Shown here: positions 23,516-32,781 of the stretch, piece by piece
How positions within the stretch are numbered: the stretch's first letter is position 1
Layout of the letters: each line of letters opens with the position of its first letter
Assembly (NCBI RefSeq): GCF_902143375.2
Contig: NZ_CABFVA020000012.1
Location: forward strand, 38,906-102,905
Length of the DNA stretch: 64,000 nucleotides
Direction of reading: 5' to 3'
From: Methylacidimicrobium tartarophylax
Lineage (GTDB): Bacteria > Verrucomicrobiota > Verrucomicrobiia > Methylacidiphilales > Methylacidiphilaceae
Program-made: the position numbers and the translations under genes
The notes under the pieces: generated by a model
Seen by the model: the letters and a program-made list of their open reading frames with translations, nothing else
What the model was told of the DNA's origin: nothing
Databases searched by the model: none

Positions 23516-25760
23516 TCCTCCCTCCCTTCTCGAAATGGAACCGCGCGGAGAGCCCGGAGGCGGCGGAAGGGCCGATCCGAAGCTCGAAATCCCCCGCCTC
23601 TTCCCTGAGTTCCCCATCGGGCCCGACGAACGCAAGCGCCTCGGAAGGGAGCGAGAAACGCACGCGGCGCTCTTCACCCGGTTTAAGAAAGATGCGCTGG
23701 AAGCTCTTGAGCTCGGCGATCGGGCGGGCCAGACTCGCCGTCTGGTCGCGTAGATAGAGTTGGACCGTTTCCTCTCCGGCCCGTGAGCCTTCGTTCGAGA
23801 GGAGCACGCTTGCTTCCACCGAGCCTCCGGGGCTGAGGAGGGCGGGCGCGACCTGGATGTTCCGATAGGCGAAGCGGGTGTAGGCCAGACCGTAGCCAAA
23901 GGGAAAGAGCGGAGTTTCCGGCACGTCGATATATTTGGAAACATCCCGACCGCTTCCCGGAGGCCGTCCCGTATTCGTATGGCCGTAATAGATCGGGATC
24001 TGGCCGGCCGAACGGGGGATGGTCACCGGGAGACGGCCCACCGGGTCGGCAGCCCCGAAAAGAATGTCGGCGATCGCGTTTCCCGATTCCACGCCGAGGA
24101 ACCAGGCCGCCAGAACCGCCGGGACATGCTCGGCGATCCACGGCAGCGCCAAGGGCCGCCCGCTGCAGAGGATCACGATGACCGGCCGGCCGGTCTCGAC
24201 AAGGGTGCGGACCAGCTCCTCCTGCCGTCCCGGCAGACCGAGGTCGGCTCGCGAGGCGGCTTCCCCGCTCATCCTGGCCTCCTCCCCGACCACGGCGACT
24301 ACGAGATCCGCCGATTTTGCCAGATCGACCGCCTGGGAAAAACCGGCGGTTGATTGGCCGGCGACCGCACAGCCAGGAGCAGAGAGCACATGCGTCCCCT
24401 TCGGAGCGCGGCTGCGGACGCCTTCCAGGATCGTGACGACGTCCTCTGCACGTCCGATGCCGGGCCAGGGTCCCAGGGCGTTCTTACGGTCGTCGGCGAG
24501 GGGACCGACGACGGCGATCGACCGGAGCCGGGGGGAAAGCGGGAGGATCTCGCCTTCATTCCGGAGAAGGACGATTGCTTCCCGAGCCGCTCGGAGGGCA
24601 AGGTGACGGGACGTTGCTGGGAGCGGGTCGACCCACGGCGCTACCTGCGGCTCTGCCGGGTTGCTCCAAAGGCCAAGCCCCGCCTTGAGCGCGAGAACGC
24701 GCAGGGCCGCCTGGTCCAAGAGCGCCTCCGGAACCTTACCCGCCCGGACCAGCCCGGGCAGCTTCGCGGCAAAGAGACCGCTCGCCATATCGATGTCCAC
24801 CCCTGCCTGCAGCGCGAGTCGAACCGCGTCCTCGGCGTCCGAGGCGATTCCGTGGACCGGCAGCTCGCCGACGGCGTTCCAGTCGCTCACCACGACACCC
24901 TGGAAGCCGAGCTTCCGGCGCAGGAGAGTTTGGAGAAGGAAGGGGTTGGCCGCCACCGGCAGCCCGTTGACGCTTGGGAAAGCCGTCATCACGGAAGCCG
25001 CCCCGGCGCGAACCGCGGCGGCAAACGGGGGAAGGTAGACCTCGAACAGCTTTCCGAGGGAGAGGTCGACGGCGGCATAATCGCGCCCTCCTTCCCCCGC
25101 GCCATAGGCGACGAAGTGCTTCGGGCAGGCGGCGAGCCGGTCTCTGGCGGCAAGATCGTCTCCCTGGAAGCCGCGGACCCAAGCCGAGGCAAGCGCCGAG
25201 GCGAGAAAGGGATCTTCCCCCGGGCCTTCGGCGATGCGGCCCCAGCGCGGGTCCCGGCAGACGTCGAGCATGGGGGCGAAGGTCCAATGGATGCCGGCGG
25301 AACGACCCTCGCGGGCGGAGAGTCGGGCAACCTCCTCCACCAGGGGAGGATTCCAGGCGGCGGCCAGCGCCAGGGGAATGGGGAAGATCGTGCGGAAGCC
25401 ATGCAGGAGATCGAAGGCGAAGAGCAGCGGGATGCCGAGGCGGGATTCTTCCCGGGCCAGGCGCTGGGCCTCGGCCATTCCGATCGGATCCTGCCAGTTG
25501 AGGAAGCTGCCCACCCTTCCTTCCCGGACCCGGAGCTTCTCTTCGGCGGAGAGCCGGCCGGCCGCTTGCGCCGGCGCCTCCTGGACCAGTTGTCCCACCT
25601 TTTCTTCGATCGTCATGCGGGAAAGAAGCTCCCTCGGACTGGGAGGCGAGGGTCGGGCATCCACGACAGCATCCATGGCAAGAAGAAGAAAGAGGAGAAG
25701 GGCCGGTGGCGCAAGGAGAGCCTGACGCCGCCGCACCGGCCGCGGAGAGCCGCCGATCAT
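23487..25760 (-). CDS. bglX: Glycoside hydrolase family 3 beta-glucosidase, exported (BglX-like)
   Basis: It removes beta-linked glucose in the periplasm. The 757 residues start with a signal peptide (hydrophobic 15-30). The GH3 N-domain has MTIEEKVGQL, FAFDLLHGFRTIFP, DPRWGR-EGPGEDP, CPKHFVAYGA and the nucleophile Asp in GVVVSDWNAVGE. The C-domain (VGPLADDRKN, DLVVAVVGE) and a fibronectin-III-like end complete the architecture. It is divergent from opgG with only 59 bp between starts. A role in trimming or recycling periplasmic glucan is therefore inferred from the context, not proven. Confidence 0.9.
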   Translation of the reverse strand: MIGGSPRPVRRRQALLAPPALLLFLLLAMDAVVDARPSPPSPRELLSRMTIEEKVGQLVQEAPAQAAGRLSAEEKLRVREGRVGSFLNWQDPIGMAEAQRLAREESRLGIPLLFAFDLLHGFRTIFPIPLALAAAWNPPLVEEVARLSAREGRSAGIHWTFAPMLDVCRDPRWGRIAEGPGEDPFLASALASAWVRGFQGDDLAARDRLAACPKHFVAYGAGEGGRDYAAVDLSLGKLFEVYLPPFAAAVRAGAASVMTAFPSVNGLPVAANPFLLQTLLRRKLGFQGVVVSDWNAVGELPVHGIASDAEDAVRLALQAGVDIDMASGLFAAKLPGLVRAGKVPEALLDQAALRVLALKAGLGLWSNPAEPQVAPWVDPLPATSRHLALRAAREAIVLLRNEGEILPLSPRLRSIAVVGPLADDRKNALGPWPGIGRAEDVVTILEGVRSRAPKGTHVLSAPGCAVAGQSTAGFSQAVDLAKSADLVVAVVGEEARMSGEAASRADLGLPGRQEELVRTLVETGRPVIVILCSGRPLALPWIAEHVPAVLAAWFLGVESGNAIADILFGAADPVGRLPVTIPRSAGQIPIYYGHTNTGRPPGSGRDVSKYIDVPETPLFPFGYGLAYTRFAYRNIQVAPALLSPGGSVEASVLLSNEGSRAGEETVQLYLRDQTASLARPIAELKSFQRIFLKPGEERRVRFSLPSEALAFVGPDGELREEAGDFELRIGPSAASGLSARFHFEKGGRIRPAPPGSP

Positions 25761-25819
25761 TTTCTGCTTGCCGACGGCCTCTTTCCTGTCATCTCCATGG
25801 GAACGCAGTCGGTTGGAGA

Positions 25820-27367
25820 ATGCAGCACGACCCGATGGGACTCCTTTCCCGAAAGACGTTCAAGATCCATCTGGTTTTCGGAACGGCGGCGCTGCTTCTC
25901 TTCCTTTTCATCGTGCGGGAGACCCGCTACCGCCCGCCGCTGCGCTTCGAGGATGTGATCGAGGAGGCCCGAAAAAAGTCTTCGGAGCCCTATGCCGCGG
26001 CAACCGTGCCGGCCTTCCTGGGGACGTTGACCTTCGACCAGTACCGGCAGATCCGCTGGCGCGACGAGGATCTCCTCTGGCGCGACGTGGCGCTCCCGTT
26101 CCAGATCGGTTTTTTTCACCCCGGATATCTTTTCAACCGGCCGATCCGCTGTTTCCAGGTCGATCGAAAGGGCGTGCAGCCGATCCCCTATCTGCCTCGC
26201 TTCTTTGACTTCGGCGGAGCGATCCCCATCCAGAAGCTACCTCCCAATCTGGGATACGCCGGGTTTCGGATCTACTATCCCCTGGAGAGACGGGATCGTC
26301 TGGCCGAAGTCGCTTCTTTCCTAGGGGTGAGCTACTTTCGGATGGTCGGTAAGAACATGGCCTTCGGCCTTTCGGCTCGAGGACTGGCGATCGATACCAC
26401 GGCGAAGCGCCCCGAGGAGTTTCCTTCCTTTACCCGCTTCTGGTTCTGTGAGCCTTCGCCGAACGCCCGCGTCCTGCTCTTCTACGCACTGCTGGACGGA
26501 CCCTCGGTCACCGGAGCCTACCGGTTCGAGCTCGAACCCGGGTCCGAGACTCTTCTTCGCGTCCGGGCGGTCCTCTTCCTCCGGCACGAGCGCGAGGAGG
26601 TCGGGCTGGCTCCGTTGACGAGCATGTTCTGGTACGGGGAGAATACCGAGATCCCCGCCGGCAACCGGCACCCCGAGGTTCACGATTCAGACGGGCTGCT
26701 CTTTCGGTCGGGGGAGGAGCGTTGGTTCTGGCGGCCGCTCGAGTCGGGCAAGGAGCGGCGGGTGAGCGACTTCCCGGCGGGAGATCTTCGCGGGTTCGGA
26801 CTTCTCCAGCGCGACCGGGAACGCGCCCACTATGACGATCTCGACATGCTGTATGAGCGCAGGCCGAGCTGTTGGGTGGAGCCCGGAGGAGGCTGGCCCG
26901 CCGGGAAGATCCGCCTGGTCGAGCTATCGACCGTCGATGCGAACCTCGACAATGTGGTCGCCTACTTCGTGCCCGAGAAGCAGCCGAAGCCCGGGCAGCC
27001 GCTCGCGGTAGAGTACACCCTCCACTGGTTCTTGGAGAATCCCCAGCTCCCTCCGCTCGGCCGCTGCCTGGCGACCCGGGTGGAGAGAATCCCCGGGGAG
27101 ACCCTCCGCCGCTTCATTCTCGATTTTGGGGGCAACCGGCTCCGGTCGCTGGGAGAGGATGCTCCGCTGCGCGCCCTGGTGGAAGGCGATCCTCCGGCGG
27201 CGATCGGAGAGATCCATGTCGTGAAAAATCCGGTCGACCAGTCCTGGAGGGTAACCTTTACGGCCGGGCCGACCGCCCCATCCTCGACGCCCACGCAGCT
27301 CCGCTGCCGGCTCGAGCTCGAGCAGGAGACGCTCACCGAAATATGGACCTACCCCTTCTACCCCTGA
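25820..27367 (+). CDS. opgG: Periplasmic glucan biosynthesis protein OpgG/MdoG family
   Basis: OpgG acts on nascent beta-1,2-glucan in the periplasm; the family is now also linked to beta-1,2-glucanase activity. The 515 residues have an N-terminal membrane/signal segment (residues 15-30) followed by RFEDVIEEARKKSSEPY, which opens the MdoG domain. Family blocks follow: FDQYRQIRWR, PGYLFNRPI, LGYAGFRIYYPL, SMFWYGENT, PEVHDSDGLLF and a C-terminal Ig-like domain ending EIWTYPF. The ATG at 25820 is preceded by TTGGAGA. The last 25 bp overlap the next gene, so the three-gene operon is translationally coupled. Confidence 0.92.
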   Translation: MQHDPMGLLSRKTFKIHLVFGTAALLLFLFIVRETRYRPPLRFEDVIEEARKKSSEPYAAATVPAFLGTLTFDQYRQIRWRDEDLLWRDVALPFQIGFFHPGYLFNRPIRCFQVDRKGVQPIPYLPRFFDFGGAIPIQKLPPNLGYAGFRIYYPLERRDRLAEVASFLGVSYFRMVGKNMAFGLSARGLAIDTTAKRPEEFPSFTRFWFCEPSPNARVLLFYALLDGPSVTGAYRFELEPGSETLLRVRAVLFLRHEREEVGLAPLTSMFWYGENTEIPAGNRHPEVHDSDGLLFRSGEERWFWRPLESGKERRVSDFPAGDLRGFGLLQRDRERAHYDDLDMLYERRPSCWVEPGGGWPAGKIRLVELSTVDANLDNVVAYFVPEKQPKPGQPLAVEYTLHWFLENPQLPPLGRCLATRVERIPGETLRRFILDFGGNRLRSLGEDAPLRALVEGDPPAAIGEIHVVKNPVDQSWRVTFTAGPTAPSSTPTQLRCRLELEQETLTEIWTYPFYP

Positions 27368-27951
27368 CCAGCGAGGTGGTGGATTCGACACAGCTCCCGG
27401 CCGAATCCCTCGCCGATTGGCGGGAGGCGACCGCACGCCTCGATGCCTACCTGGCGCGTTGGGAGCTTGCGGATCCGTTCTATCAGCGGCTTATCGGAAC
27501 GAGCCTTTTGGCCCTCGCGATCCGGGAGCAGAAGAGCCATCCGGGCCGCCCGCCCGTCGAACTCACCCTGAAACTCGCGCAGGAGAAGGTGACGGCCTGG
27601 CTCGAAACGCTCCCCTCGGGCATCCCGGAGGCGGCAAGTTCGGGGCGGGCGGCCGTCGCCGTCCTGCGCCTCGCGCGGATCGGCGGATTGGACCGGTGGC
27701 CGCGCGCCTTCCTTTCCAGGGAGACTCCTCCGGAGCTGGCCGGACGATTGCGCGAATCTGGCTTTGAGGCCGGGCCGGCCGTCCGGTTTTCGCATATGGT
27801 TTCGAGGCCGATCGACTACGGCCCCTTCGCGCGGCTGGCCCGGGAAGCGTGGGAGCAGGTGGGCTGGAAGGAGGTGGGTGCGATCCTCGCCTTCTGGACC
27901 GGCGTCTTCGGCGTGGCCTGCGCGCTCTACTTCCTCTTCTTCGCGCCATGA
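27343..27951 (+). CDS. Unknown membrane-anchored protein coupled between opgG and opgH
   Basis: The 202-residue protein is not recognised. Most is a soluble alpha-helical domain rich in Leu, Ala, Arg and Glu (residues 1-175), with one membrane segment at the very C-terminus (AILAFWTGVFGVACALYFLFF), so it should be tail-anchored. Its start overlaps the opgG end by 25 bp and its TGA overlaps the opgH ATG (ATGA). E. coli OpgH has a cytoplasmic N-terminal region of about 140 residues that is absent from the short OpgH here. This ORF could substitute for part of it, but no sequence similarity is evident, so that is speculation. Confidence 0.82.
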   Translation: MDLPLLPLTSEVVDSTQLPAESLADWREATARLDAYLARWELADPFYQRLIGTSLLALAIREQKSHPGRPPVELTLKLAQEKVTAWLETLPSGIPEAASSGRAAVAVLRLARIGGLDRWPRAFLSRETPPELAGRLRESGFEAGPAVRFSHMVSRPIDYGPFARLAREAWEQVGWKEVGAILAFWTGVFGVACALYFLFFAP

Positions 27952-30071
27952 ACGACCTGCTTGCCGGCTCTTCTCCTCCGGCCGTGCTCCTTCCCCGGGA
28001 TGTCCTGCCCCTGCGGCGCTCCCTCTTCTTCGGACTCCTCCTCCTGCTGGTCGGCGTCGGCACCTGGCTGATGCTCGAGGCTCTGGGCGGGCCCGGCTTC
28101 GGCCTTCGGCGGCTCCTTATTCTGGTCCTTTTCGTGCTCCTCTTTTCGCAAATCGTTTTCGGCTGGTGCTTGGCCTTCTTCGGTTTCCTGGAATGGATGA
28201 AGGGCGGCGATGCCTACGAGGCTTCCCGGCTCTTCCGCCGGATGACCCCGCCAGACGAGCCGACCCTGCCCGCCACGGCGATCGTGATGCCGATCTGCGA
28301 CGAGCCGGTCGCCCGAGTCTTCAGTGCCATCCGGAACATGTGGCGTTCGCTCGCCGCCACCGGCCGGAGCGGGGGTTTCGACTTCTTCGTGCTGAGCGAT
28401 TCGAAAAATCCGGCGGTCTGGGCCGCCGAGGAGCAGGCCTGGTTCGCCCTCTGCAAGGAGGAGAACGCCTTCGGGAGGATCTTCTATCGGAAGCGACGGC
28501 TTTCCGCGCACGGGAAGAGCGGGAACATCGCCGACTTCTGCCGGCGATGGGGGAGCCGGTATCGGTACATGGTGATCCTCGATGCGGACAGCGTTCTTTC
28601 CGGCAAGCTGCTGACCTGGCTGGTCGAAGCCATGGAGGCTAATCCGAAGGCAGGGATCATCCAGACGATGCCCCGTCTGGTTCAGGGACGGACGCTCTTC
28701 CGGCGGCTGCAGCAGTTTTCGGCTTCCCTGATGGGTCCGCTCTTTGCCGCAGGCTCCCACTACTGGCACTTTGCCGGCGGACCCTACTGGGGGCACAACG
28801 CCATTCTTCGTCTCGCTCCCTTCCTGGCGTCGTGCGCACTGCCGGATCTTCCGGGCCCCGGCAGGCTCCGGCTGCACATCATGAGCCACGACACCGTGGA
28901 AGCGGCTCTCATGCGAAAGGCGGGGTACCAGTCCTGGCTCGCCTATGCGCAAGAGGGCTCCTATGAGGAAGGTCCTCCGAACCTGACGGAAAGCCTGGGC
29001 CGGGATCGGCGCTGGTGTCAGGGGAATCTCCAACACTTCTGGTTCCTTTTTGCGCCGGGGCTCCGCTTTTCGAGCCGAATCCATGTCTATGCGGGGCTGC
29101 TTTCCTACGTCAGCTCTCCCCTCTGGCTCTTCTTTCTCGGTCTGACCACCTGGGAGGCCTATGACATGGAGCGCTTCGCCGCCTTGGGCGCGCTGGTGCG
29201 CCGCTCCGGCTCCCTCGCGGACCGTGCGGCCGCCGAGCTTTTAGGCTTCACCCTGCTCCTCCTTTTTCTGCCGAAGCTCTTCGGCCTGGTCCGCGGGCTC
29301 TCCCGGCGCGACTCTTTCGGCGGGTTCTTCCACCTTTTGGCGAGTGCTTTCCTGGAGCTCTGCTTCTCGGCGCTCCTCGCCCCCATCCTGATGCTCTTTT
29401 TCAGTCGCTTCGTGCTGCTGGCGAGTTTCGGGCGGCAGATTCCCTGGCGGACGCAGAGCCGTACCGAGGAAGGGGCCTTGCCGCTCGGAGGAGTGTTGCG
29501 GGATTACGGGCCGGTCAGCTTGGCGGGAGGGCTCGGGCTCGGTTTGGCGGCCTGGGGAATGCCGTTTTTCTTTTGGCCTCTCTTTCCCATTCTCTTTTCC
29601 TGGCTCTTCGCGGCTCCCCTGGCATGGCTGACGAGCGGAGCCCGCCTGGGAGATCTGACCCGGAAGGCAGGGCTTTTCCTTACTCCGGAGGAGGAGAGTC
29701 CGGCGCCGGAACTCGCCGGACTCGACCTTCGGGAAAAGGATGCAGACCTGCCGCAGCTTTCCCAAGGGCTCCTCTCCCTCGTGGCCGATCCCTACGCCAA
29801 TGCCCTGCACTTAGCTCTTTTGCGAAGGAGGGAGGCGCGGTCGGGCCGAACGCGGGAGACCTTGGAAGCCCTGGAGGCGCGGCTCTTGCTAGAAGGCCCG
29901 GATGCCCTGGGCCCCCGCGAGCTCACCACCCTCCTCTCGGATCCGGCCTCCGTGCGCGCCCTCCACGTCAAACTCTGGTGCTCGCCACGCAGCCGCCTCC
30001 ACCGCTTCTGGGAGGCCGCCTTCGCCCGCCCTTCTTGCACCTCCTCCCCAGGAACGGATCAACCCCGTTGA
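27948..30071 (+). CDS. opgH: Glucan glucosyltransferase OpgH/MdoH (GT2)
   Basis: This inner-membrane processive glycosyltransferase makes the beta-1,2-glucan backbone from UDP-glucose and exports it. The 707 residues include two N-terminal membrane segments (about 23-70). The GT2 domain has TAIVMPICDE, YMVILDADS (metal-binding), YWGHNAILR, and the processivity motif RDRRWCQGN. Five or six further membrane segments follow, and then a cytoplasmic tail with DPYANALHL and LLSDP. It is shorter than E. coli OpgH (about 850) because the N-terminal cytoplasmic region is missing. The ATG at 27948 overlaps the preceding stop. Confidence 0.94.
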   Translation: MNDLLAGSSPPAVLLPRDVLPLRRSLFFGLLLLLVGVGTWLMLEALGGPGFGLRRLLILVLFVLLFSQIVFGWCLAFFGFLEWMKGGDAYEASRLFRRMTPPDEPTLPATAIVMPICDEPVARVFSAIRNMWRSLAATGRSGGFDFFVLSDSKNPAVWAAEEQAWFALCKEENAFGRIFYRKRRLSAHGKSGNIADFCRRWGSRYRYMVILDADSVLSGKLLTWLVEAMEANPKAGIIQTMPRLVQGRTLFRRLQQFSASLMGPLFAAGSHYWHFAGGPYWGHNAILRLAPFLASCALPDLPGPGRLRLHIMSHDTVEAALMRKAGYQSWLAYAQEGSYEEGPPNLTESLGRDRRWCQGNLQHFWFLFAPGLRFSSRIHVYAGLLSYVSSPLWLFFLGLTTWEAYDMERFAALGALVRRSGSLADRAAAELLGFTLLLLFLPKLFGLVRGLSRRDSFGGFFHLLASAFLELCFSALLAPILMLFFSRFVLLASFGRQIPWRTQSRTEEGALPLGGVLRDYGPVSLAGGLGLGLAAWGMPFFFWPLFPILFSWLFAAPLAWLTSGARLGDLTRKAGLFLTPEEESPAPELAGLDLREKDADLPQLSQGLLSLVADPYANALHLALLRRREARSGRTRETLEALEARLLLEGPDALGPRELTTLLSDPASVRALHVKLWCSPRSRLHRFWEAAFARPSCTSSPGTDQPR

Positions 30072-30210
30072 AAAATTATTATTGACGACGGCGGGCGAAA
30101 ATCCCATCGTGTCGGATAAATCGCCGGAAGCCTTTGGGCTTGCCGAAGCGAGGCTGCGGGTAAAAGTGCCCCGGTACAACCGAAGGATGAGGGAAAGAAG
30201 GAGGAAAGCA

Positions 30211-31005
30211 ATGAAGCGACGAGCATGGAAAGCAACAGCCTTCCTGGCGGGGGTGAGTTGCGCGATGATGCTGGGGGTTCTCCCGCTGCGAGCGGGAACG
30301 GGCGCGACCCAGGAGAACGAGGAAGACGGCGTGACGGTGCCGCAGGGTCACAAAGAGGCCTACGAAGCAGCGAAGGAGCAGATGAAAGAGGCTCCGCAGG
30401 AGAAGCACTCCTCCGGAAGCTGGTTTTTGGCCGGTGCCGCAGGCATGGGCTGGCCGCAGGCTGACAGTGGGTCGTATGGAAACAGCGCGTTAGGTGTCAA
30501 TCAGAATGAAGTCTTTACCGGCGGCTTGCAGGGCGGCTACTACTGGCACGACCCCGACAAGTGGGGTAACCTGAGCTTCACCGCGGAAGCGATCGGCCTG
30601 TATACCGGCGCGAGTTCAGGCATGTCGATTGCTGGAGCTAGCGGTACGGGCGGTGCGGCCTCGGGAGCGACCGTCGGTCTCCTCGGTCTCGGTGGGACAG
30701 TCGGCTACCGGATCGCCAAGTCCTTTGAGCCCTTCGTCGGCTTCTATGGCGGCGGCGCAATCGGCCAATTTAGTAACAGTGGCTTGAGTGGCTCCCTCGG
30801 GACCGTCTGGGGCTACTGGTTCTCCCCGGCGGTCGGCATGCGGTACTTCATCCCGAACAGCCACTGGTTCATCGGTGCGGAAGCGCTCTTCGTCTTCATG
30901 GGCGATATGAACGGCTTCAATAAGGGCGCGCAATTAACGAGCGTGAGCGGCAGTTCCTACCTGTACGAGCCTATCGTGATGATGACGATCGGCTACGCGT
31001 TCTAA
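30211..31005 (+). CDS. Outer-membrane beta-barrel protein, paralog A
   Basis: There is a signal peptide (residues 1-29, cleavage near LRAGTG), then a short charged helical segment rich in E and K. A Gly/Ser/aromatic-rich barrel of alternating strands follows, ending in YAF, a C-terminal phenylalanine as used for outer-membrane insertion. Shared landmarks with the gene at 31972 are HSSGSWFL, WGNLSFTAEA, GYRIAKSFEPFVGF, VWGYWFSPAVGMRYFIPNS and GDMNGF. The strong AGGAGG nine bases before ATG 30211 suggests abundant expression, and a clear terminator follows. The length of 264 residues suggests an 8-10-stranded barrel. The function is unknown. Confidence 0.85.
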   Translation: MKRRAWKATAFLAGVSCAMMLGVLPLRAGTGATQENEEDGVTVPQGHKEAYEAAKEQMKEAPQEKHSSGSWFLAGAAGMGWPQADSGSYGNSALGVNQNEVFTGGLQGGYYWHDPDKWGNLSFTAEAIGLYTGASSGMSIAGASGTGGAASGATVGLLGLGGTVGYRIAKSFEPFVGFYGGGAIGQFSNSGLSGSLGTVWGYWFSPAVGMRYFIPNSHWFIGAEALFVFMGDMNGFNKGAQLTSVSGSSYLYEPIVMMTIGYAF

Positions 31006-31056
31006 GCAAGAAGAGATTTATCGCCCCGTCTGACTGGGCGAAGATGGAAAAAGGGT

Positions 31057-31090
31057 GGCGGATGCCTTGTGCGTCCGCCGCTCTTTTTTA
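31057..31090 (+). terminator. Rho-independent terminator after the barrel gene
   Basis: A 9-bp stem, GGCGGATGC (31057-31065) with GCGTCCGCC (31071-31079, one T-G pair), has a CTTGT loop and is followed by CTCTTTTTT (31081-31089). It closes the 30211-31005 transcription unit and is one of the few clear intrinsic terminators in the window. Confidence 0.85.
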
Positions 31091-31197
31091 GTTCAAGCCT
31101 ACTGCTTTCTCCGGTAGGGCGGTGTTTGAGGATCGCCCGTGCTTGGGCGGTTTCAGCGTGCTTGCGCTTTCGATGCGGGTGCGTTTAGGTTAGCGCC

Positions 31198-31854
31198 ATG
31201 CGTGGCCAATGTCAGGTCCTTCGGCCAAACGGGCGGTCTTTCGGTGGCGGGCGACGGACGCGGGACTGGCTTGCCTCTCGGACCGGCTGGCTGCTCACGC
31301 TCGTTTGGCTTTTTGCAGCCTCGGAATGGGCGACCGGAGCGAACTCTCCCGGGGCCGCCGGAGCCATCGCCGCGCGGGACGCCTTCGGTCGTGAGGTAGT
31401 GCTCAACGCCCCCGGCTATGTCACCGTCGTGCTGAGCTCGACCGAGAAGACACAGCAGGCGACGAGAAGAGCCGCCGGAACCCTCGACCATTTTCAGACG
31501 ACGCCGGATTTTCGGCTGATCGTGCTCGTGGATCTGCACGGTTCGGTTGCGGCGTGGATGCCAGGCTATGTCTCCCATCGGATGCAGGCGGATCTTCGGC
31601 GAGAGGCGGCCCGGATGCAGATGTTGTCCGCAAAAGATACGAATCATCCCGGCTGGCATCCGTTCGTCTGCGCGATTCCAGATTTCAACGGCAGGACGGT
31701 CCGGAGTCTGGGCTGGCGGGCGGACCGGGGTCGCCTAAGGGCGACGGTCTATGACCGTCGCGGCCTCGAGCTGGTCAAGTGGAACAATTTGGAGCCAAAG
31801 GAGTACAGCGTGATCGAACTCGTCGTGGCCCATGCGTTGCGCCGCGAGGGTTGA
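31198..31854 (+). CDS. Exported protein of unknown function
   Basis: The 218 residues have a basic N-terminus, a hydrophobic stretch (about 29-42, LASRTGWLLTLVWLFAASEWATGA) and then a compact soluble domain. The part DAFGREVVLNAPGYVTVVLSS followed by DFRLIVLVDLHGS has the strand pattern of a thioredoxin-like or redoxin fold, but no CxxC is present. The only cysteines are in the N-terminal tail and at CAIPDF. It sits between two paralogous barrel genes in the same orientation, 192 bp after the terminator, and might act with them at the envelope. No firm family assignment. Confidence 0.7.
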   Translation: MRGQCQVLRPNGRSFGGGRRTRDWLASRTGWLLTLVWLFAASEWATGANSPGAAGAIAARDAFGREVVLNAPGYVTVVLSSTEKTQQATRRAAGTLDHFQTTPDFRLIVLVDLHGSVAAWMPGYVSHRMQADLRREAARMQMLSAKDTNHPGWHPFVCAIPDFNGRTVRSLGWRADRGRLRATVYDRRGLELVKWNNLEPKEYSVIELVVAHALRREG

Positions 31855-31971
31855 CAGGCTTGGGGCTTTTTCTCTTATTGTCCCGCATGCGAACGAAGAA
31901 GGCTTCGGCGGCCGCAGTTTGGTCCAGCCTGTATTTCCGGGAGCCGTAGCCTGCAACTTTTTCGACCCTCG

Positions 31972-32781
31972 ATGCGATTGCCGATGCAGGTCTCCCGTCG
32001 AATCCTATCGGCATTTGCTCTCTGCTGCCTCGTGGTTGCTTGGGCGGCGCCGGTTTTTGCGCAGCCGCCCAATGAAGCGCAAGCAGCAGAGGACGGAGTC
32101 TTCGTCCAGGAGCCCCAAAAGGGTAGCAGGCCTCCGGTGCTCTCAGGCCTCGGAAATGAGCCTGTACCAGCCCGCCATCACTCCGGTAGCTGGTTTCTCA
32201 GCGTGGGGACCGGAACGGCCTTTCCTCAATATGACCGCGGGGAAATCGTGAATAACCGTACGGGTGCCATCGAGTCCGTCGCGGGGAACAGCAACTTCGC
32301 GGTGAACTCGGCACTCTCTTTCGGGTATCGCTGGTTCGATCCGGAGCGCTGGGGCCACTGGTCCTTCGATTTGGACTTTTTCGGCTCGTACATGGGAGTC
32401 GGAGTTTCCGGCTTCGGGATGAGCGATCACGAGAATCTCGGCTTCCTGGGCATGCGGGGGCGAGTCGGGTACCGGGTATGGCACGATCGACTCGAACCCT
32501 TCATCGGCATGATCGGCGGCAGCGTCCTGGCCAATACCGCATCGGGGGGGGTCGATCACGGGGCGGTTTGGGGATACTGGTTTTCCCCCACCGGGGGCGT
32601 ACGGTATTACATTCCCAACACGCGCTGGTCGATCAGCCTCGATGGCTTCTTCCGGTTCATCGGCGGCGTGAACGGGTTGAGCGGACCGGGGGTGACCATC
32701 AACGAGGCTCCGCATGCGGGGCTGGGCGGACGGTGGCTCTACGAACCGGTGGGCATCGTGGCGCTCGGTTATCGTTTCTGA
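31972..32781 (+). CDS. Outer-membrane beta-barrel protein, paralog B
   Basis: This is a diverged relative of the protein at 30211. The 269 residues have a signal peptide (hydrophobic 11-28, cleavage near VFAQPP), a 35-residue acidic linker, and then the barrel starting at HHSGSWFLSVGTG. Common blocks are GYRWFDPERWGHWSFDLD, VGYRVWHDRLEPFIGM, AVWGYWFSPTGGVRYYIPN, FIGGVNG and the C-terminal YRF. The ATG at 31984 is an alternative start. Probably a surface barrel without known activity; no ligand or pore residues can be named. Confidence 0.83.
   Translation: MRLPMQVSRRILSAFALCCLVVAWAAPVFAQPPNEAQAAEDGVFVQEPQKGSRPPVLSGLGNEPVPARHHSGSWFLSVGTGTAFPQYDRGEIVNNRTGAIESVAGNSNFAVNSALSFGYRWFDPERWGHWSFDLDFFGSYMGVGVSGFGMSDHENLGFLGMRGRVGYRVWHDRLEPFIGMIGGSVLANTASGGVDHGAVWGYWFSPTGGVRYYIPNTRWSISLDGFFRFIGGVNGLSGPGVTINEAPHAGLGGRWLYEPVGIVALGYRF

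Noticed and set aside
24354..25958. 534-codon plus-strand frame inside the GH3 gene
   Set aside because: It is antisense to a GH3 protein with all family motifs; composition is arginine/glycine-rich and without domains.
30066..30120. Possible sigma-70 promoter (TTGACG at 30083) before the first barrel gene
   Set aside because: No suitable -10 hexamer lies at 16-18 bp; the nearest (GATAAAT) is about 25 bp away.
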